DNA of 64,000 nt from assembly GCA_010909165.1 (NCBI GenBank), contig MU008193.1:353631-417630 (forward strand). The letters run 5' to 3'. Numbering within the stretch: position 1 is the first letter of the stretch; every line of letters starts with the position of its first letter. Source of the stretch: Anthoceros angustus (lineage: Eukaryota; Streptophyta; Anthocerotopsida; Anthocerotales; Anthocerotaceae). The position numbers were made by a program, and so were the translations under genes. Shown in pieces: positions 47,911-55,836 of the stretch. Under the pieces are notes generated by a model. The model worked only from the letters and a program-made list of their open reading frames with translations. It had not been told where the DNA came from and searched no databases.

Positions 47911-49291
47911 CGCAGTGCACTATTCCCTCTTGCTGCCATAGACCACACTCCATGTACATCATGATATATAGGGCCATGTACATCAAAAATTCCTACAAAG
48001 TAAAAAGCGGGTCCCACTTGACCGACAGGCAGTCCTTGGGCTTCGACGCTTTCAGTTCCAATTTCAGGCTGTACCAAGGGGGACATCGACAACCGTCCGG
48101 GTGTTTTTGTTTTTGTTTTCCTTTCTAGCCGAGCCGGAGGTCCCGCTCGGACGAACTCGCACCAATCGATGGCTGAAGCTAAAGATCGTCTGGCCAGACG
48201 CGATGACGCGACGGCCTGGCCTTCTGAAGGCCGCTCGTACACCTTGTTGAGATCTAGATGGGCAAGAACTTCAGCAGTAAGTGGAGTGCGCGTGCCACTT
48301 TCAGCTCGGCACACCCAGTCGAGCTGGATCTCCGGCTGTGTACAAACAAAACATTAACATTAAGGATCACAAAAGCAAAAGTGAAGTTTGTGTACGCGGT
48401 CCGGGGTCTGAGATCTGTCAAGAGCCAGGACTGGGTCTGACACCTTTCACGAGCCAAGACTAGGTCTGATAAGATCTGTCAACAGACAAGACAAGGAACC
48501 TTTTGGTGCCGGGCGCTCTGATAGTTGAATGTTTCTTTTGTCTTGCCCATCTTGCAGTCTAAAATGTGGTCGGAACCAGGTTTTTATGCTTCGTAGACGG
48601 GGCCGAAGGCCAATACATACATGCATTGTGGGCGCCGGAGACGGAAGGATCAGGTATCAGATGTACGGGTGCCACCAGGCTAGTGGCCGCATGTGCTCGT
48701 GTGATGAAGGGGCCAGGCTCTTGTTGCAACCACCTACAGGCAATAATATACAATGCTTTGATCACCCAGAAAAGGAAAAAGAGAAGGGCAATACTCACGA
48801 AGGCAAACGCTTTCGGCTACAGAAACTCGGGCCACTTTCGAACAGAAACGGTTGAACTTCTGTCAGGCTGAGACGATGCTTGCAAAATGTCTCCATCCAT
48901 TCACACATTCGGTGAACAGTGGCTTGTGGAAAAATCTACCATGAAGTGGTTATCCAGAATAGGGCCCATCTTGCGAGCACGTTCAACACCGAGGGCTTGA
49001 CTGCAGAAGGAGTCTTACAACAAGTTGTCGTAGATATTCTTCATGCAGCTGTGGTAGTTTCACCCTGTGGCTCCCTCGCCCTGCAGTCATGAAACAGTGA
49101 ATTAGAATTCAGAAAACAGAGCATCCTAAGTTGTAACCTCAAGTAAGTAGAGGGGCACAAGGACCGACCATTTGGGAACTTTGGAATTTCATCTTGCACT
49201 CCATTACGGTGCCCAGGCATCTGCACTCATATGCATATGTGGGTGGGCTCAATCTGATTTGGCTGCCAGAAGCCAGCGCTGCTCAACCTTG
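47911..49291. other. Intergenic with duplicated fragment
   Basis: No complete gene. 48,700-48,985 is the inverted duplicate of 34,277-34,560. Its minus strand (48,798-48,559) encodes a 79-residue frame starting with a hydrophobic helix, LLFFLFWVIKALYIIACRWL, then Pro-rich sequence. This could be the N-terminal membrane-anchor exon of a lost gene, for example a P450, but nothing further is present. Near 48,410-48,495 short repeats of GAGCCA and AGATCTGTCAA words occur. Confidence 0.45.
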
Positions 49292-51671
49292 TCAACAGCC
49301 ATCTCCACAAGAACATCGTCCATCCTTGAAGTGATGCACGCAGTGTGCATCTCTCACAACAATCTCCCGATTTTCAATCCTGGAAATGATCTTAGTTCCC
49401 CTATGGCACTTGTCACACATCCGCAGGTTCTTCGCGACCAGCAGTGTTGTACCCTCGGGAGTGTTGAGAAGACCGAAAGCGATTGCCAACTTCTCAGCAT
49501 GTCCACATAGAGCATCTCCATTGTCCTCATCAGATAATGGAACTGGGTTTGTCAAACCGACTTCCTCCTCCACGTGTCGATTCAGGCTTTTTAGTTTCAG
49601 TGCAACATCATCGGTCATCCTTCCCACTGTGAACTCATGCACCTTGCCATTCACTTCAATCAGGGCCTTTGCAAGCTTCTTCTCGGCACCAGCAGCTATC
49701 ATGAGACTATCTATGTCCTGTGCATCTGACCACCTGCCAGCACTTTCGTAGAGGTCTGACATGAGTGAATAGCTAGCAGACTGCTGAGGTTCTAGTTGTA
49801 TGAGGCGGTCGAAACAGCGCTTGCCTATCTCCACATTCTTATGAGTCCTGCAAGCACTCAGCAAAGACATCCAACCCACGAAATCTTGGTTGGATGGCAT
49901 GGCCTGCAGCATAGCCTCTGCGTCCGCTACCCGCCCTGACCGGCCAAGCATATCAACTATGCAGGTTATGTGAGCTACTGTGGGCTTGATGCCATACTCT
50001 TCGGTCATCACCCTGAAGTACTGCAAACCCTCATCCACCAGGCCCACATGACTGCACGCCACAAAGAGGATGGCAAAGGTTGAGTGATCAGGATCGACTC
50101 CATGTCGTCGCATCTCTTGAAAGCACTGCATAGCCATCTTACAATCATTGTGCTGGCCGTACCCGTTGATCAATGCATTCCAAGTGACCACGTTTTTGGA
50201 AGAGAGCCCATCAAACACATTCTGAGCTGTGTCCATTCTCCCAAATTTGGCATACATGTCAACCAGGGCACTTCCAACAAAAGCATCTGCCTCCAATGTG
50301 CTGTCCTCAATCTGCGCATGAACCTGGTGGCCTTCCCGTACGGCCCCTGTGCTGCCACAAGCTTGGAGAACACAGACATATATGAAATTGTCGGGAGTGA
50401 TGCCCCCTTGCTGCATTCTTGCAAATAGTTCAAGCGATTCCTGACCATAACCTTCCTGTGCGTATCCAGCAATCATGGCATTCCATGTAACCACATCTTT
50501 GACGAGCATCTCATCAAAAACTTTGCGAGCACCCTCCAGGCTCCCACACTTGGCATACATGTCGATCAGACTGTTTCCAATCACTAAATCTGTTTCGAGC
50601 CTTCTATCCAAGATATCTGCATGGACCTTCTTGCCCATCTGAAGGTCTCCTCTGCTGCTACATGCTTTCAGCAAGCTTGCTAGTGTGAGATTGTTAGGCG
50701 AGGTTGAACCATCCTTCTGCATGTCTCCATACAGCTCAAGGGCCTCCTGAGCACGGCCATGCTGGACATACCCTGCAATCATGGCACTCCAGGTCACTAC
50801 ACTCTTGCTTGGTTGTCTGTCAAACACTTTGCGAGCATCTTCCAGGCTGCCGCACTTGGCATACATGGCAACTAGGGTGCTCCCAACGTACTCATTTGTC
50901 TCCAGCCCACTGTCCACTACATCACCATGTACAAGCTTCCCTGCTGCCAAATCTGCTGCGCTAGCACATGCCTTCAGGGCCGCCACGAATACATATCTAT
51001 CCGGCTCCAGAGCAGATTGACGCATCCTCCTGTACAATCGGATACCTTCCTTAGCGTGTTCAGGCCTGAAATGAGCAGATATGATGGAGCTCCAAGCAAA
51101 CACATTCGGAGCAGGCAGTTGCCTAAACACCTCTGTTGCTTCCGACAAACTGCCCTGAGAGGCATACATCCGGATGATGTGATTAGCCAAAAATGCATTG
51201 CCCTCGTACCCACTTCTCACAATCAGATCATGAACCCGCCTGCTCAGAATAGGATCCTTCTTTGCAATGCAGCCCTTCAGGACGCTGTACCAAATGTCTC
51301 TGGAAACAAAGGATCGTTGCAAAACCATGAGTTCCAAGTCCCTAACAGCCTCATCAAGTTGTCCTTGTCCTTCCACAGACAGTTTCTGCCAAACTTGATC
51401 AGACATGGGTCCATCTTTCCTTGCAACCCTGCTTGACGACAACACGATTTGTCAATGGCCACAACAAGGGCGAAACCAACATCGGGAATGCCGAGAACAG
51501 ACACTTGTACCTTCTAACATGGTCACGCCTATTGAAGGGATGGTAGGGTGTACTACAAGGATGTGCTGTCCACGATTCTGCCGCTTGTGCCCAGGAGGAG
51601 CCGGCCCGAGCGTGACGGATATAAGGACTTGCAGACACCAACCTCCTCCCAAGAGCACCGGTCCTCCTCAT
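49292..51671 (-). CDS. PPR protein, PLS class with E and DYW domains (two exons)
   Basis: PLS-DYW proteins bind organellar transcripts and carry a cytidine-deaminase domain for RNA editing. Exon 2 (49,292-51,428) encodes the PPR array with repeated MYAKCGSLEDARKVFD and VTWNAMIAGYAQ-type motifs, E domains (LEPQQSASYSLMSDLYESAG) and a DYW domain: HAEKLAIAFGLL (HxE), CDKCH (CxxCH) and HHFKDGRCSCGDGC at the C-terminus. The usual final Asp-Tyr-Trp is Asp-Gly-Cys. A first exon (51,511-51,671) joins in frame over an 82-nt GT-AG intron and adds an Arg/Ser-rich start, MRRTGALGRRLVSASPYIRH, that looks like an organelle presequence. The product would be 765 residues. Without that exon the first ATG is 51,406 (704 residues, no presequence). 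The start lies 108 bp from the divergent RPC10 start. Confidence 0.9.
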
Positions 51672-51779
51672 CGTCAGCCTTCCATCAAACTAACCCTGAT
51701 TGCATACAGCTCTAGGTCGAATTTACTGTCTTGGTCTGGGCTTGTTATTCCGCGCTCCGGTCCGTCTGTCGCGGTGCCT
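51672..51779. promoter_or_regulatory. Divergent promoter between the PPR-DYW and RPC10 genes
   Basis: Only 108 bp separate the proposed start codons of two genes pointing away from each other. No TATA box is evident. The arrangement suggests a shared bidirectional promoter, with transcription start sites possibly inside either 5' region; this is inference. Confidence 0.5.
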
Positions 51780-52305
51780 ATGGAGTTCTGCCCAACCTGT
51801 GCGAATCTGCTCCAGCTGGAGCATTCTACGGAAACCGGACATCTGCAGTTCTACTGCCCAACTTGCCCCTACATCTACCGCATCGACCGCAAGGTGCCCA
51901 TATCCTAAAGCCTTGTTTCCTTACACAGTGTTGCCTGTTGTGGAAGAACCTCTGACAGACGGTTGTTGTGGGGTGGATGTTGCTTGAGTGTGCAGATAAG
52001 TAGGAAGTTGTCTCTGTCTCAGAAGGAGGTGGACGATGTCCTCGGTGGAGATGATGCTTGGAAGAACGTGGACCGAACTGAAGGCAAGCCTGTGTTTGCG
52101 CGTGTGCCTGGAAATCATGTGCTGCAGCTTGAATTCTTCTTACTGACTTGTAAGGAGGCTTGTTTTGTGTGCAGTCACATGTCCAAAGTGTGGCGATGGA
52201 CATGCCTACTTCATGCAGATTCAGATTAGGTCGGCCGATGAGCCTATGACAACCTTCTTTAAGTGTTGCAATAACAACTGTATGTATCAGTGGAGAGAAG
52301 GCTGA
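51780..52305 (+). CDS. RPC10: DNA-directed RNA polymerase III subunit RPC10 (C11/POLR3K homologue)
   Basis: This small Pol III subunit is required for RNA cleavage, termination and re-initiation. Exons are 51,780-51,893, 51,996-52,083 and 52,175-52,305, giving 110 residues (human POLR3K has 108). The N-terminal zinc ribbon starts MEFCPTC and has a second pair in YCPTCPYIYRIDRK. The linker EVDDVLGGDDAWKNVDRTE matches the animal protein well. The C-terminal ribbon has TCPKCGDGHAYFMQIQIRSA, DEPMTTFFKCC and NNNCMYQWREG, including the acidic hairpin (RSADEP) used for RNA cleavage. The second intron has a GC donor (AAG-GCAAGC) and a normal AG acceptor; no GT alternative keeps the frame. All catalytic and zinc-binding residues appear intact. 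Confidence 0.93.
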
Positions 52306-52437
52306 GGAAACGATTCTGGGTGCTCTTTTCCCTCGATGACACTCCGGATGAAGCGGGAAGTGGTTGCAAAACAAGGGAAGCTGCAAAGCTTTATCTCATG
52401 AGCATCACTCCGAAGTCCGAGGTCTGCATTCAGCCTG

Positions 52438-52530
52438 ATTGATGGGGCCAGCCCATAGCTTTTCAATTGTGATGGGGCCAGCCCACACCTTTTCCATTGT
52501 GACGGGGCCAGCCCATCCATACCTTTTCAC
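52438..52530. repeat. 30-bp tandem repeat, three copies
   Basis: The word GATGGGGCCAGCCCA (GACGGGG in the third unit) recurs near 52,442, 52,472 and 52,500, each followed by CTTTTC. It lies just downstream of RPC10, between it and the PPR relic. Confidence 0.8.
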
Positions 52531-52589
52531 GTGCTTGCCCAAATCTGTTGGTGCACTCAGTTAGGTGCTTGTCGGAAGTGGGTGGGTAT

Positions 52590-52995
52590 GGGGCGTCATG
52601 CTTTTTGACGAAGTAGTGAAGCTAGACAAGGAAGTTGCAGCAGGATGTGTGTTGATGTCGAATACATACACCAGTGCCCACATGTGGGAGCAGGCGTATA
52701 ATGTGCAGGCGAGCAGAATAAGCATCAGGGCGTGGAAGCAGCAAGAAGGACGGCGGAATCACGAGTTTTCCAAACTGAGGAAACAATCTGTTCCACTTCT
52801 GGACGCGTTGAGGGCAGACGTACTAAATACTACAAAAGCAGACACTTTGTTTCCGATCCCAGTAAAGATTGTGCAGAATCTGCATTGCGTCGCGTCTCAT
52901 ACTGCGACGAAGTGGCCTGGGCATGCTGCACTCTCAAATCACGTGTTGAGTGAAAAATTAGGCGTACGCAAGTCTTCCAGAAGTGGATCTCCGGG
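52590..52995 (+). pseudogene. PPR protein C-terminal (E-domain) fragment
   Basis: The plus frame reads FDEVVKLDKEVAAGCVLMSN, TYTSAHMWEQAYNVQASRIS and on to SHTATKWPGHAALSNHVLSE. The first part matches PPR E motifs (Leu-Asp/Glu...Tyr...Leu-Ser-Asn-Tyr-Ala...W-A--VR). PPR repeats are absent upstream. It is the inverted duplicate of the minus-strand end at 30,861-31,274 and meets the following DYW pseudogene tail to tail. Confidence 0.65.
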
Positions 52996-52999
52996 GTAA

Positions 53000-55050
53000 T
53001 CAACGACGATGGAGACACGAACAAGATCCATCCAGGAAGCAGTGCACTCGATGTGCTTCCGGCACTACAATTTCTCGTTTCTCAAGTCGAGACCTGATTT
53101 TGGTGCTACTGTGACAAGTCATTGCACATGCGAATGTTTTTCGTAACTGACAAAGGTGTGCCATCAGGTGTGTTCGGAATGTCCACATAAGGCATCTTCC
53201 TTCTCTTGCTCAGACACTTTCTTCAATACCAACTGAGTTTGTGGAACACGTCCTCCCTCCGTCTTCAAACTCATGCTCACCTCCTGAGCTTTGACGAGAT
53301 GTCAGACCTATCTTCCCCTCCAGTGAACTCGTGCACCTCGTTCTTGACTTCGATGCAAGATTGTCCTGCCTTCGTCATAGCACCTGCTGACTTTCTCAAA
53401 CTTTCTACCCTATCTCATCATCCCACCTGCCAGCATTGACATATATGCTTCCCAACAGCACATACGAACTCGCATTGTGAGGTTCCAACTTCAAGAGTTG
53501 CTCGAAGCATAGCTGCCCACGCTCTACGTCACCGTGGCTTTTGAAAGCACTAAGAAGAGCTTTCCAGCCTACTACATTGTTCTCTATTTTTGCTGTCCGC
53601 AACACGTTCTCAGCCTCATCTAACTGGCCTGCCCGGCCAAACAGATCAACCATGCAATTGTAGTGATGGTCCCTGGGCACAATTCCATGGTCATCCATCA
53701 TCATCCTGAAGTATCGCTGGCCCTCCTGCACCAGGCCTGCATGACTGCATGCCACCAGAAGACATATGAAAGTGGTCTCATCTGGCTGCACACCTTGCTG
53801 CAGCATGTCTTCAAAACAGTGGATTGCCATGTGGTCATCACCATGTTCAGCATATCCATCGATCATCGCTGTCCAAGTCACCAGATTTCTTGACGGCAAT
53901 CCGTCAAAAACCTTGCGGGCTTCTTCCAAACTCCCGCATTTTGCGTACATCTCCACAAGACAGGTTCCAATGTGAGCGTCAGCCTCAAGCGATCCATTCC
54001 GAATCCGAGAGTGCAGCTCCCTCCCCTGCTGCACTGCACCCACCCTGCTGCATGCTTGGAGAAGGGATAGGAAAGTCACACGATCAGCTAGAGCGATGCC
54101 CTCTTCTGTATACTTGCATACAGAGCCAGGGACTCCCGACCGAGCCCCTGCTGAGCATAGCCTGCAATTATGGCAGTCCATGTCACCGCATCTCTCCTGG
54201 GCAAACCGTCAAACACATGGCGAGCATCTTCCAAACTCCTACATTTTGAATACATGTCCACAAGGCAGCTGCCAATGAACGCGTCAGCCTCAAGCCCAAT
54301 TTCCCGAATCTTCAAGTGAAGCTTCTTGCCCTCCTCCAGTGCTCCCACACTTGCACCTCTTTGCCCGAAACCAGGTCCTCTGCTGAAGCACAAGCCTTGA
54401 GGACTACCACAAAGATGTGCGAATTGGGCTCCACACTTGCCTCTCGACATCGTCGATACAGTTCGACAGCCTGTCTGGGCTGTCCAAGCCGGGCATGTGC
54501 CAAAATGATGGAGGACCACATGTAAACGTTGAGCATACCCACCTTCCCAAAGACCAGCAATGCATCCTCCAACCTGCCAAGGGAAGCGTACATACCAATG
54601 ATCTGGGTGGCCAAGAATGCATTCGATTCGTACCCACATTTCACAGAGAGGAGATGGACACGCATGCCATGGACAAGATCCCTCTCTGCCATGCACCGCT
54701 TGAGCACATGGTACCAGAGGGTGTCACTCAAATAACATCCCCGCTGCACCAGGACATCCAACGCTTCGACTGCCTCACTGAGCTCTGCTTCCTCGCAGCG
54801 TCAACTCAAGGTCTGAAGCATCACATCCTCTTCTGCCCCACGCAGGGCACGAGGCCCCTTCCTCTGAGTATCCCAGCCAACCAGCTGCGAGTCCACCCAA
54901 CCCGGTTTGTGGGCGTTGTCGAGCCACAGCGGCTCCTGGGAGCTCTCGTGCCTGAAGTCCGGATGCCGAGGGCTCTTCCTGTCCGGCCTGTTGTCCCACC
55001 ACTCCCAGGGATTCGCGAAAAAGCGACGCCATAGATGCTCCTGCCGCGCT
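53000..55050 (-). pseudogene. PPR-DYW pseudogene with N-terminal OSB-type PDF motif
   Basis: From the 5' side, 55,045-54,870 encodes FFANPWEWWDNRPDRKSPRH, PDFRHESSQEPLWLDN and PGWVDSQLVGW. This is the PDF motif of plant organellar single-stranded-DNA-binding (OSB) proteins. After a single TGA (54,801-54,803) the same frame continues into PPR motifs (LWYHVLKRCMAERDLVHGMR, AFLATQIIGMYASLGRLEDA). Frameshifts near 54,350, 54,110 and 53,410 separate further PPR blocks (CLVDMYSKCRSLEDARHVFD, LVTWTAMIDGYAEHGDDHMA), the E domain (YVLLGSIYVNAGRWDD) and a DYW remnant (STKIRSRLEKREIVVPEAHR). The final zinc-binding end is corrupted. The gene is clearly broken; the fused architecture is what makes it notable. 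Confidence 0.82.
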
Positions 55051-55208
55051 TCCTGCGACAGTCCTTCAGTGCCTGCAAAAGAAGCTCCGCGTGGACTGCC
55101 CTGCCCTGGTGGTCCGTCTGGGCCGTTCCGTAGCCCACATCCCCCGTTGATCCAGCCAGAGCTTGGCTTCGCTGATAGCATGCTGAGATTAAGCCACAGC
55201 TCCAGATT

Positions 55209-55392
55209 AAGAACGTGGTTATTAAGCATCATGCGCTTGGATCGGTACTTAGATGGGGTGCTTAAAGGGAATGGATGCCCTTGGTGCAAGTAGCTTAGGC
55301 ATACCATGGTACAAGTTGTTAAGTACCAAGTCCCATGATGGAAATTCGTTCTTAGTGGACTTAAATAAAATTCTTCTTCTTCTTCTTCCAAG
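55209..55392 (+). repeat. 5S-rRNA-like SINE, copy 2
   Basis: This is the best-kept copy on the plus strand: AAGAACGTGGTTATTAAGCA, GCGCTTGGATCGGTACTTAG and ATGGGGTGCTTAAAGGGAAT, then the family body, then a (TTC)n tail at 55,374-55,391. It lies just upstream of the PPR-DYW pseudogene, in the opposite orientation. Confidence 0.7.
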
Positions 55393-55836
55393 TGCATTCC
55401 CTCGGGCTCCTGATGGTGGCCCGTCATCCACAGTCCACTATGGCTTCGATTCTTGGCCTAAGAATTCGAAATCACACGTCCACTCAAGTGTCATTCAGCA
55501 TCCCATCTTTGTTCTCTCGATATCTTATCAGAGGACAGGGAACAAAGTAAGGAGAAGTCATACAAATGACAGACCAAGTTAGCGTGCAAGTCTATAATAG
55601 ACTTCTTTTTTTTCTTCTTACATGGACTAAGAAAGTATCCCGATCTAAATTAGTATGTTGATATATTAATGATAGTTAATTTTTTTGCTTAGGAAAGCTA
55701 TTCTGCTTTAGGCAGATCCCAAGGAATGAACTAAACCTACCTATATAAAGGATGAGATAGAAGTCATTCTCTAACACTTGTACTACCCTTCTTGAAAAGG
55801 ATCGAGCTGCCTAAAGGCACGAAGTTGGTAAAACAC
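55393..55836. other. 5' flank of PABP-like copy 3
   Basis: AT-rich sequence without a supported gene. Reading frame 1 stays open from 55,792, but its first ATG is 55,837. TATATAAAG near 55,740 could be a TATA box; this is inference. Confidence 0.4.

Noticed and set aside
55209-55392. A genuine 5S rRNA gene or a Cassandra TRIM element
   Set aside because: The 5S-like part is incomplete and diverged, the element ends in (TTC)n, and no paired LTRs or tRNA-Met primer-binding site is visible, so a SINE fits better.
54801-55427. A 208-codon minus-strand ORF as a single protein
   Set aside because: Its first part is translated SINE sequence; only the later PDF-motif stretch has coding similarity, and it belongs with the PPR pseudogene.
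55792-55836. Upstream extension of the PABP-like copy 3 frame to 55,792
   Set aside because: The extension begins with TTG and contains no ATG before 55,837; it is probably 5' untranslated sequence that happens to be open.
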